Below, piece after piece: positions 1 to 5,734 of a DNA stretch of 13,310 bases. The notes below the pieces were generated by a model that was not told the origin of the DNA, did no database searches, and saw nothing but the letters and a program-made list of their open reading frames with translations. Both the position numbers and the translations under genes were made by a program. Position 1 is the first letter of the stretch; each line of letters starts with the position of its first letter. The stretch comes from Sulfuriferula multivorans (GTDB taxonomy: Bacteria; Pseudomonadota; Gammaproteobacteria; Burkholderiales; Thiobacillaceae), in NCBI GenBank assembly GCA_010365175.1, contig JAAFGW010000050.1, positions 1-13,310 on the forward strand. Direction: 5' to 3'.

Positions 1-2
1 CG

Positions 3-608
3 CTGATGACCCATTTTGCCCAGGCAGATGAAGCGGCGGGGGTTGGCTGGCAGTTACACCCATTCTTGAATGCGCTCGCAGGTCATGGCTTGCCGTGGAG
101 CAGCGCCAACTCGGCAGCATTGCTGCGCTATCCGGAAACCCAGGGCATGTGGACGCGTCCGGGCATCATGCTGTACGGCGCGTCGCCCTATGTTGATCAA
201 TCGGCCGCCGAATTGGGATTGCGACCGGCGATGACCCTGCAGTCTGAAATCATTGGTGTGCAGACTCTGGAGGCAGGTGAAGGGGTCGGCTATGGCTTAC
301 TGTTTCGAGCCGAGAAAAAAATGCAAGTCGGCGTGGTCGCCTGTGGCTATGCGGATGGCTATCCGCGCCATGCTTTGACGGGTACACCGGTTTTGGTCAA
401 TGGCCAAATGAGTCGTTTGTTGGGCCGGGTGTCGATGGACATGCTGTGCGTGGACCTGAGCGAATGCGCCGAAGCGCGGGTGGGCACGCCTGTCGTACTG
501 TGGGGCGAGGGTCTGCCGGTAGACACGGTGGCGGCGGCGGCCGGCACCAACAGCTATGAGTTGCTGTGCGCCCTGGCTGCGCGGGTATCGGTGGAAGAAA
601 CCGATTGA
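3..608 (+). CDS. alr: Alanine racemase, 3' part (5' end outside window)
   Basis: This is the C-terminal part of the PLP-dependent alanine racemase, which interconverts L- and D-alanine for peptidoglycan synthesis in the cytoplasm. The frame is open to the left edge, and the first codons read LMTHFAQADE, a conserved stretch in the middle of the Alr barrel domain, so the ATG at 6 is internal and not a start. Visible landmarks, numbered from that ATG, are SSANSAALL (32-40), RPGIMLYGASPY (51-62), GVGYG with the likely catalytic tyrosine (Y96), GYADGYPR (114-121) and GRVSMDML (140-147) of the C-terminal beta domain. It ends with TGA at 606-608. About 200 residues are present; full-length Alr is about 360. 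No terminator is obvious directly after the stop. The family call is secure; catabolic versus biosynthetic paralogue cannot be told. Confidence 0.95.
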   Translation: MMTHFAQADEAAGVGWQLHPFLNALAGHGLPWSSANSAALLRYPETQGMWTRPGIMLYGASPYVDQSAAELGLRPAMTLQSEIIGVQTLEAGEGVGYGLLFRAEKKMQVGVVACGYADGYPRHALTGTPVLVNGQMSRLLGRVSMDMLCVDLSECAEARVGTPVVLWGEGLPVDTVAAAAGTNSYELLCALAARVSVEETD

Positions 609-740
609 GCTGATTTAGAGCCTGTAACGAAATAAATGGACATTGATCTAACCTTGTTCGTTAGACCATATGCTACGACTATAGACCCCAATGGCTGTGT
701 GTCCTGCTTTTGTGGTGCCGGACGCGTCCTTGGCACCAGC
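609..740. other. Intergenic spacer between alr and repeat element
   Basis: No credible gene is seen here. The only structure noticed is a 7-bp inverted repeat, TAACGAA at 625-631 and TTCGTTA at 657-663, with a 25-nt loop and no following T-run, so it is a poor terminator candidate. The stretch leads directly into the palindromic element that starts at 741. Confidence 0.5.
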
Positions 741-877
741 CCGTAGGTTGGGCTGAACGTACTTGTGAAGCCCAACAATTCATCGCGTAAAACGTTGGGC
801 TTCGCTGCGCTCTGTCAATTCCACATCTGCTTTAGCAGATAGTGGATTGCGTGACTTTGTTGCAACCCAACCTACGG
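741..877. repeat. Palindromic MITE/REP-like repeat element
   Basis: The stretch is bounded by perfect 12-bp inverted repeats: CCGTAGGTTGGG at 741-752 and CCCAACCTACGG at 866-877. Inside, GAAGCCCAAC (767-776) pairs with GTTGGGCTTC (794-803), and GTTGGGCT (747-754) can alternatively pair with AGCCCAAC (769-776). The same GTTGGG core therefore occurs four times in alternating orientation. From memory, GTAGGTTGGG / CCCAACCTAC palindromes recur in many proteobacterial genomes as short non-coding repeats, but family membership cannot be checked here. No transposase is encoded and no clear target-site duplication is seen in the immediate flanks. It sits between the convergent ends of alr and vapC. 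Confidence 0.7.
821..845. repeat. Stem-loop inside the repeat element
   Basis: ATCTGC-TTTA-GCAGAT (825-840) is a perfect 6-bp stem with a 4-nt loop. With a single bulged A at 841 it extends through CCAC (821-824) paired with GTGG (842-845), and further pairing is possible outside. No T-run follows, so it is not a standard terminator. It separates the second GTTGGGC arm from its closing CCCAACC arm and may be a nested or diverged part of the element. Confidence 0.6.
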
Positions 878-936
878 ATTACAACCTCACCGGCAATTCT
901 TGTATGTTGATGATTGATGAGTCAGTAGTGCAGGTG

Positions 937-1368
937 TCAGCCAATCAGATGCAATCCCTTTGTGCCGCCGCGCACTGCATCCACCACCAGGCGGCGATCA
1001 AAGGTGGCCAGTCTGCCATCGTGGGCGATAGCCAAAGCCAGCAGGTAGCTGTCTGTCACTTGAGCGGAACTCAATAGGCGCGAAGCGTCCAGTTTTTTGG
1101 TATCCAGCAGGCTGATGTCGTCCGGCCAGAACACATGCCCCGGCAGCGCGCATAAGCCAGTCATCAACTGAGCTACTGCCGCCGGTGTGCCCGGTGAGTT
1201 GGGATAGCGCGCATGGCCCACGATGCGCATGACTCCATTTTCGGTCAGTGGGCAGGTTGCCCAAGATTTTTTCCCCTGCTTGGCGAACCAGTCGTGTGCC
1301 GCGTCGTGCTGGACATGCGCGGGGTCAATCAGAGCAATCAGCACGTTGACGTCAAGCAGGTAAGTCAC
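937..1368 (-). CDS. vapC: PIN-domain toxin of a VapBC-type system
   Basis: This 143-residue PIN-domain protein is a predicted Mg-dependent endoribonuclease of the type II VapC family. The four acidic positions expected of a PIN active site are visible: D6 in LLDVNVLI, E43 in LTENG, D106 in TDSYLLALA and D124 in ATFDRR. Length is normal for VapC and nothing looks truncated. The start is GTG (1366-1368 on the complement), overlapping the antitoxin stop as GTGA, the tight coupling typical of toxin-antitoxin pairs. It is the downstream gene of the pair, and its 3' end faces the repeat element and alr. The RNA target cannot be predicted. The PIN assignment is strong; activity is inferred from the intact acidic residues. 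Confidence 0.9.
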   Translation of the reverse strand: MTYLLDVNVLIALIDPAHVQHDAAHDWFAKQGKKSWATCPLTENGVMRIVGHARYPNSPGTPAAVAQLMTGLCALPGHVFWPDDISLLDTKKLDASRLLSSAQVTDSYLLALAIAHDGRLATFDRRLVVDAVRGGTKGLHLIG

Positions 1369-1598
1369 CCCGGCAACTCGTCGCGTAACTGATTCACCAG
1401 TTCGGGTGTGACTGCCGCAGCCCCGGCGCGCATCGGTAGCAAAGGCACGCCGTTGCGCGCCTTGCTTTTCTGCACAGTGGGTCGCAACGCTTGCCGCGTC
1501 AGCGCCGAAATGACTTCGCCGACGCTCTTATGCTGCAAATTTGCCAAGCCTTTTGCCGCCGCAAGTACATCGTCATCAATGGTTAGTGTCGTTCTCAT
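1365..1598 (-). CDS. vapB: VapB-type ribbon-helix-helix antitoxin
   Basis: This 77-residue protein is the likely antitoxin for the PIN toxin that follows it. Its N-terminus, MRTTLTIDDDVLAAAKGLA, has the short beta strand plus helix of ribbon-helix-helix DNA-binding antitoxins; the fold should cover about residues 1-45 and the rest (PLLPMRAGAAAVTPELVNQLRDEL) would wrap and inhibit VapC. The ATG at 1598 is chosen because GAGG lies 5 nt upstream. The frame stays open further upstream to a GTG at 1631 that would overlap the DUF4936 stop as GTGA, but that version adds 11 residues before the usual MRTT start. The gene overlaps the toxin by 4 bp and follows DUF4936 by 29 bp on the same strand, so read-through from the ygfZ operon is possible. 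It probably represses its own promoter. Confidence 0.88.
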   Translation of the reverse strand: MRTTLTIDDDVLAAAKGLANLQHKSVGEVISALTRQALRPTVQKSKARNGVPLLPMRAGAAAVTPELVNQLRDELPG

Positions 1599-1617
1599 TT
1601 TTTCCTCGTAAATGCCT

Positions 1618-1643
1618 GCATCAAACATCACGCATCATACATC
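1618..1643 (-). promoter_or_regulatory. Paired direct repeats ahead of vapB, candidate operator
   Basis: Read on the minus strand, GATGTATGATGC (1643-1632) and GATGTTTGATGC (1629-1618) match at 11 of 12 positions and are offset by 14 bp. They lie 20-45 nt upstream of the vapB start and overlap the last codons of the DUF4936 gene. Ribbon-helix-helix antitoxins commonly bind tandem or inverted short repeats at their own promoter, so this is a plausible autoregulatory site. No convincing -35/-10 pair was identified, so the role is inferred from position alone. Confidence 0.4.
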
Positions 1644-1921
1644 AACTTATTTGCGGAAAAACACTCCAGATGGCGTTCGCCGTGGATGAATTCCGTGCAG
1701 TTGTAAGTCTGGACAGCCACATTCAAGGCCACGGCAAACGTCGTGAGGTCGGCGATGCCCTCGTAAATTTCCATCCATGTTCTCGGGTCGTCGCAGCGTG
1801 CCAGCTGCCGTGGCGGCTGGCTGCAATGCGTGGCCATCGCGTGTAGCAGCGCATTGATCCGGGTAGCGGCCAGGCTGGCCTGTTCTGGGTCGATGCGGTA
1901 ATAGACATAGGCGCACTTCAC
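1628..1921 (-). CDS. DUF4936 family protein
   Basis: This 97-residue protein of unknown function matches the DUF4936 style: N-terminal CAYVYYRID, a central RTWMEIYEG stretch (about residues 47-55), and a C-terminal HGERHLECF segment. The fold looks like a small ferredoxin-like alpha-beta domain with no obvious catalytic motif, signal peptide or membrane segment. The start is GTG immediately after the ygfZ stop (TAG then GTG with no gap), so it is almost certainly co-translated with ygfZ. From memory this pairing is frequent in betaproteobacteria, which hints at a link with YgfZ and iron-sulfur or folate metabolism, but no function is established. The family is recalled from pattern, not searched. 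Confidence 0.75.
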   Translation of the reverse strand: MKCAYVYYRIDPEQASLAATRINALLHAMATHCSQPPRQLARCDDPRTWMEIYEGIADLTTFAVALNVAVQTYNCTEFIHGERHLECFSANKLMYDA

Positions 1922-2950
1922 CTATTCAGGCATGGCGTAGGGCAGGGGTTTCAAGCTCAGTGCGGGTCCATCTGCCGCTTTCAGGTGAAGGGTTTGCGTG
2001 TTCGCGCTTTCCACCTGAGAAACAACCAAAACGTCGAATCCGCCGGAGGGTGCAGGGGCGGCATTGACCACTGTACCGGTAGTTTGTCCCTCGAAGTCGG
2101 CGCTGTATAAGCTGTCGCCCGGCGCGGCTTCAGCATTCACATGTGCGAGGAACATCCGGCGTTTAATCTTGCCGAGATATTGGCTGCGGGCAACGATTTC
2201 CTGACCCGGATAACAGCCCTTTTGAAAGTTCACCCCCCCGATGACTTCGAGGTTGACCATTTGCGGGACGAATTGCTCCTGTGTCGCGCTGACAATCATC
2301 GGGATCCCTGCATTAAGACGCACCCAATCCCATACGGGTGCCCCGACCGGCGTTGCCGATGAATGCAAGGACACCCAGACATCGGCCGCGCGCTCGGGTG
2401 CAATAGACAGCACGAACTTGTCTTCGCCCACCCGTATCACCTGACCTATTTCAACTGCGATGGTTTGCATAGCGGCTTCGGGTACGGCTCCCATTGCAGC
2501 AGTGACGGCTGCCATCGCCTGTTTTCCGGCGACAACCAAGCGCACGGTTTCGTCGCTGGCGTCGCGCGCCTGAACCTTGGCGCGCATGATAAACATGGAA
2601 AGCCGCTTGTGTACGCTGGCTAGAATGTCGCCCGACAATTGCAGGCAGGTATCCTCACCCTGTCGCCACATCAGAAAATTTCCGAGCAAGCGGCCCTTCG
2701 GACTGCAATAGCCGCTCCACTGCGCCGCATCGGCATGGAGCGCGCGTACATCATTGGTCAGCTGGCCCTGCAGGAAAGGTGCGGTTTCGTCGCCGCGAAA
2801 CGCGATTACGCCTAGTTGCGACAAATCCGCGACAATGGTGCCATTCGTGGCGGCGGCGAGTTCCGGCTCGGGGTCACCATAATGCTGAACGGTGCCATTC
2901 TCGATGTGCGCGCCTTGGGTTTGCAGAAAGTCTTGCCAGATTTTGATCAC
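1922..2950 (-). CDS. ygfZ: YgfZ-type folate-binding Fe-S cluster assembly protein
   Basis: This 342-residue protein belongs to the YgfZ/GcvT-like family, cytoplasmic folate-binding proteins needed for activity of some iron-sulfur enzymes such as the tRNA-methylthiolating MiaB. The diagnostic signature KGCYPGQE is at residues 244-251 with the conserved cysteine at 246, followed by IVARSQYLGKIKRR. The N-terminal GcvT-like part carries LSQLGVIAFRGDETAPFLQGQLTNDV (start near residue 43) and YCSPKGRLLGNF (81-92). Length is typical. The start is GTG at 2948-2950 with only a weak GGACAG upstream. It is the first gene of a minus-strand unit with the DUF4936 gene, and is divergent from ygfX with about 50 bp between starts, as ygfZ and the ygfX unit are in E. 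coli. Confidence 0.93.
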   Translation of the reverse strand: MIKIWQDFLQTQGAHIENGTVQHYGDPEPELAAATNGTIVADLSQLGVIAFRGDETAPFLQGQLTNDVRALHADAAQWSGYCSPKGRLLGNFLMWRQGEDTCLQLSGDILASVHKRLSMFIMRAKVQARDASDETVRLVVAGKQAMAAVTAAMGAVPEAAMQTIAVEIGQVIRVGEDKFVLSIAPERAADVWVSLHSSATPVGAPVWDWVRLNAGIPMIVSATQEQFVPQMVNLEVIGGVNFQKGCYPGQEIVARSQYLGKIKRRMFLAHVNAEAAPGDSLYSADFEGQTTGTVVNAAPAPSGGFDVLVVSQVESANTQTLHLKAADGPALSLKPLPYAMPE

Positions 2951-2977
2951 GGTGCTGTCCAGTCAAAGAGGGATGCG

Positions 2978-3010
2978 ATGAAGCCTAAAAGTGTACACGC
3001 TGATGCATGA
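2978..3010 (+). CDS. Possible 10-codon leader ORF overlapping the ygfX start
   Basis: ATG at 2978 opens a frame encoding MKPKSVHADA and stopping at TGA 3008-3010. It has a good Shine-Dalgarno, AGAGGG at 2967-2972, 5 nt before the ATG. The ygfX start candidates, GTG 2991 and ATG 3003, lie inside this short frame in another register, and ygfX has no good ribosome site of its own. The ORF could couple translation into ygfX by re-initiation at ATG 3003, just ahead of the stop. Expression is unproven. Confidence 0.35.
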   Translation: MKPKSVHADA

Positions 3011-3434
3011 GATTGTGCCCAATCCCTCACGTCTGTTGGGGCTGTTGCTATTGGGTATGGCGGGACTTTCCATTACAGCCATAGTTATTGCTGCGCTTCC
3101 TGCCGTCATTCAGATTGTGATGGTTCTGTTGGTGATGGGTCTGAGCGTTTTGGGCTGGCAACGCGCACGCGTAGTTGAAGTCGTGCGGGTGGCCGCGGAC
3201 GGCATGCTGCAATGTCAGAACAAGGAGGGGGAATGGCAAGACGTCGAGGTGCTGGGTGACAGTCTGGTGACGCTTGCACTGATCGTTATTCGCTATCGCC
3301 ATGAAACACAGCATGTGCGGACTTTGGTGCTGTTACCTGACAGCGTTGATTCCGAAAGTATGCGGCGCCTCAGGGTGTCGCTACGCTGGGCACGCCACAC
3401 ACGCTCGGACACAGCGTTCCGGGACACGGGTTGA
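3003..3434 (+). CDS. ygfX: YgfX-like inner-membrane protein (CptA-type)
   Basis: This protein of about 143 residues resembles YgfX/CptA: two adjacent N-terminal membrane segments (about residues 11-31 and 33-51), then a short cytoplasmic domain with DGML, EWQDVEVLGDS, a strand-rich LALIVIRYR and TLVLLPDSVDSESMRRLRVSLRW. E. coli YgfX has the same layout (DGRL, a W-rich strand, LWLAADSMD, RRILL) and has been described as a toxin acting on FtsZ and MreB. ATG 3003 is preferred because homologues start shortly before the first membrane segment; GTG 2991 would add four residues. No SdhE (YgfY/CptB) gene is adjacent. The last 65 bp overlap the 3' end of nadB on the other strand. The family call is moderately secure; a toxin role here is not established. 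Confidence 0.75.
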   Translation: MHEIVPNPSRLLGLLLLGMAGLSITAIVIAALPAVIQIVMVLLVMGLSVLGWQRARVVEVVRVAADGMLQCQNKEGEWQDVEVLGDSLVTLALIVIRYRHETQHVRTLVLLPDSVDSESMRRLRVSLRWARHTRSDTAFRDTG

Positions 3435-4995
3435 GTACGGTATTGCCGGCTATTGGCAGTGTCTCGGTGTAATCGCGGCTGTAGTGCAAACCCCGGCTTT
3501 CCTGTCGTAATTGGGCCGAGCGGATGATGAGGTCGGCACTTTGCACCAGATTGCGCAGTTCGATCAGGTCGTTGCTGACGCGGAAGTTACGATAAAACTC
3601 GTCGATTTCATCTCGCAGCAGGCGGATGCGGTGGGTGGCGCGTGCCAGCCGCTTGTTGGTGCGCACAATGCCAACATAATCCCACATGAAACGGCGCAAC
3701 TCGTCCCAGTTATGCGAGATCACCACTTCTTCGTCGGGATCGGTCACGCGCGACGCATCCCACGGCGGCAGGTCGAGCGTGGGCGCGGCCGGTGTGGTCA
3801 AAATGTCGGCGGCCGCGGCATGGCCGAACACCAGGCATTCCAGCAATGAATTCGAGGCCAGTCGATTGGCGCCATGCAGGCCGGTAAACGTGACTTCGCC
3901 CACGGCATGCAGGTTGCACAAATCGGTGCGGGCATTCATGTCGGTGACAACGCCGCCACAGGTGTAGTGCGCGGCCGGCACTACCGGGATGGGCTGGGAC
4001 GTGATGTCGATGCCGAGTTCGAGGCAGCGGCGATAAATTGTGGGGAAATGCTCGCGCACGAATTCGGCAGGTTTGTGCGTGATGTCGAGATACACGCAAT
4101 CGATGCCGCGCTTCTTCATCTCAAAGTCGATCGCCCGCGCGACCACGTCGCGTGGCGCCAACTCAGCACGCTCGTCGTGATATTGCATGAAGCGACTGCC
4201 GTCGGGTAGTAGCAAATACCCGCCTTCGCCGCGCACTGCCTCGGTGATGAGGAAGGATTTGGCGTGCGGGTGAAACAAACAGGTGGGATGAAACTGCACG
4301 AATTCCAGATTGGCGACGCGGCAGCCCGCCCGCCACGCCATCGCGATGCCATCACCGGTTGCGGTATCAGGGTTGGTCGTATAGAGGTAGACTTTTCCGG
4401 CACCCCCGGTAGCCAGCACGGTGTGGCCGGCGGAGAAAGTTTCGACCTCGCCGGTTTCCTTGTTCAGTGCATAGGCGCCATGGATTTGCCGATCCTGCCC
4501 GCCGGCATGCTTGCCGCTGATGAGGTCGATCGCAACATGCTGCTCAAAGGTGTCGATATTGGGGTGCGCGCGAACGCGGTCGAGCAGGCTGCTCTGCACG
4601 GCATGGCCGGTGGCATCGGCGGCGTGCACGACGCGACGCCTGGAATGTCCGCCTTCGCGCGCTAGATGGAGTCCGCCTGGTGCGTTCGGGTCGGGGGTAA
4701 AAGTGACGCCGTTCTGGGTTAGCCAGCTGATCATTTCAGCTGCCTGGCTGGCCACCATCCGGGTGACAGCCTCATCACACAGCCCCCCTCCGGCGACCAT
4801 GGTGTCGTGAACATGCGCCTCGACTGAATCCCCAATATCGACGGCCGCCGCAATTCCGCCCTGTGCCCAGTCGCTGGCACCGTCGATCATCTGGCGTTTG
4901 GTGACAATGGCGATGCGACGCTGATCCGCCAGCTTGAGCGCGGTGGTGAGTGCGGCAAGGCCACTGCCGAGAATGAGGACATCATATCTGTGCAT
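3370..4995 (-). CDS. nadB: L-aspartate oxidase
   Basis: This 541-residue flavoprotein oxidises L-aspartate to iminoaspartate, the first step of de novo NAD synthesis, upstream of NadA. The N-terminal FAD-binding GSGLAAL is at 10-16, followed by GASDWAQGGIAAA (39-51). Substrate and catalytic residues known from E. coli NadB are all present at nearly constant offset: E114 in AREGGHS, H236 in QFHPT, R282 in PRDVVAR, H343 in AAHYTCGG and R378 in GANRLAS. The C-terminal helical domain ends RGLHYSRDYTETLP plus a proline- and cysteine-containing tail. Length equals the E. coli enzyme (540). It starts with ATG and is divergent from rpoE across a 140-bp gap, as in E. coli. Its 3' end overlaps ygfX in the convergent orientation. 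Confidence 0.97.
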   Translation of the reverse strand: MHRYDVLILGSGLAALTTALKLADQRRIAIVTKRQMIDGASDWAQGGIAAAVDIGDSVEAHVHDTMVAGGGLCDEAVTRMVASQAAEMISWLTQNGVTFTPDPNAPGGLHLAREGGHSRRRVVHAADATGHAVQSSLLDRVRAHPNIDTFEQHVAIDLISGKHAGGQDRQIHGAYALNKETGEVETFSAGHTVLATGGAGKVYLYTTNPDTATGDGIAMAWRAGCRVANLEFVQFHPTCLFHPHAKSFLITEAVRGEGGYLLLPDGSRFMQYHDERAELAPRDVVARAIDFEMKKRGIDCVYLDITHKPAEFVREHFPTIYRRCLELGIDITSQPIPVVPAAHYTCGGVVTDMNARTDLCNLHAVGEVTFTGLHGANRLASNSLLECLVFGHAAAADILTTPAAPTLDLPPWDASRVTDPDEEVVISHNWDELRRFMWDYVGIVRTNKRLARATHRIRLLRDEIDEFYRNFRVSNDLIELRNLVQSADLIIRSAQLRQESRGLHYSRDYTETLPIAGNTVLNPCPGTLCPSVCGVPSVATP

Positions 4996-5050
4996 AATAG
5001 TGGGCGATGATAGCAGGCTTGGACCGTGCCAGAATATGTGTATTGGGCGT

Positions 5051-5077
5051 GAACTAATTTGTCCGGAGGTGTTCTCA
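5051..5077 (+). promoter_or_regulatory. Sigma-E-like promoter upstream of rpoE
   Basis: GAACTA at 5051-5056 and TCTCA at 5073-5077 are separated by exactly 16 bp. This fits the RpoE/AlgU consensus (GAACTT, 16-17 bp, TCTGA) at 5 of 6 and 4 of 5 positions. It lies 58 bp before the rpoE ATG in the divergent nadB-rpoE gap (4996-5135), the usual place of the autoregulated rpoE promoter. A separate TATACT (5100-5105) is present without a good -35 partner. The assignment is by motif only. Confidence 0.6.
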
Positions 5078-5135
5078 TACGCCAGATGATGCGGTCACGT
5101 ATACTTCGAAAATAATTAAAAAGCAGCAGGGAGAT

Positions 5136-5732
5136 ATGTCAGACCGCGAATTGGATCAGGTGCTTGTAGAACGCGCCCAACAGGGTGACAAGCGTGCGTT
5201 CGAGCTGTTGGTAATCAAATACCAACGCAAGCTCGGGCGGTTGTTGTCGCGCATGGTGCGTGATGCGGCGGAAGTGGAAGATATCTCGCAGGAGGCTTTT
5301 ATCAAGGCCTATCGTGCATTGCCCGGGTTTCGGGGTGAAAGCGCGTTTTACACCTGGCTTTATCGCATCGCCGTTAATACCGCCAAAAATTATCTGGTTG
5401 CGCGTAAGCGTCAACCCGTGTCGAGTGATGTCTTGTCTGAAGATGCGGAAAATTACGAAGAGGGGGAGTTGTTGCGCGATATTGCCACCCCGGATGCGGA
5501 ACTTCAGACCAAGCAGATCGCCCAAGCAGTGAATGTGGCAGTTGACGCCCTGCCCGAGGAATTAAGGACCGCTATTACGTTGCGCGAAATCGATGGCATG
5601 AGCTACGAAGAGATCGCGCAAATGATGGAGTGTCCAATCGGAACCGTGCGGTCGCGGATTTTTCGCGCACGCGAGGCCATTGCGGAAAAAATACGCCCGA
5701 TGCTGGGCACCAGTCAGGATAAAAGGTGGTAA
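5136..5732 (+). CDS. rpoE: ECF sigma factor RpoE (AlgU/sigma-E)
   Basis: This 198-residue extracytoplasmic-function sigma factor directs RNA polymerase to envelope-stress promoters. Region 2 covers about residues 10-90, with RAFELLVIKYQRKL, the -10-recognition stretch VEDISQEAFIKAYRAL (47-62) and FRGESAFYTWLYRIAVNTAKN (from 65). An acidic linker (95-128) follows, then region 4 (about 135-185) with LPEELRTAITLREIDGMSYEEIAQ and the recognition helix GTVRSRIFRARE (169-180). Length and order match RpoE/AlgU closely. ATG 5136 is preceded by AGGGAG (5128-5133). It is the first gene of a long plus-strand cluster and is followed 2 bp later by its anti-sigma factor. A sigma-E-like promoter upstream suggests positive autoregulation. 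Confidence 0.97.
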   Translation: MSDRELDQVLVERAQQGDKRAFELLVIKYQRKLGRLLSRMVRDAAEVEDISQEAFIKAYRALPGFRGESAFYTWLYRIAVNTAKNYLVARKRQPVSSDVLSEDAENYEEGELLRDIATPDAELQTKQIAQAVNVAVDALPEELRTAITLREIDGMSYEEIAQMMECPIGTVRSRIFRAREAIAEKIRPMLGTSQDKRW

Positions 5733-5734
5733 CC

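Noticed and set aside
554..778. Minus-strand open frame of 74 codons between alr and the repeat
   Set aside because: It overlaps the alr end and the repeat, has no family signature, and no good ribosome site was seen.
825..840. Stem-loop as an intrinsic terminator for alr or vapC
   Set aside because: The stem is good but no T-run follows on either strand, so I describe it only as part of the repeat element.
741..877. CRISPR-like repeat array
   Set aside because: The repeats alternate in orientation, differ in spacing and form one palindromic unit; there is no regular repeat-spacer pattern and no cas gene.
847..1077. Plus-strand open frame of 76 codons after the repeat element
   Set aside because: It is mostly antisense to vapC, its start lies in the repeat element, and it shows no recognisable protein pattern.
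5100..5105. TATACT as a vegetative -10 box for rpoE
   Set aside because: No -35-like hexamer is present at 16-18 bp upstream.
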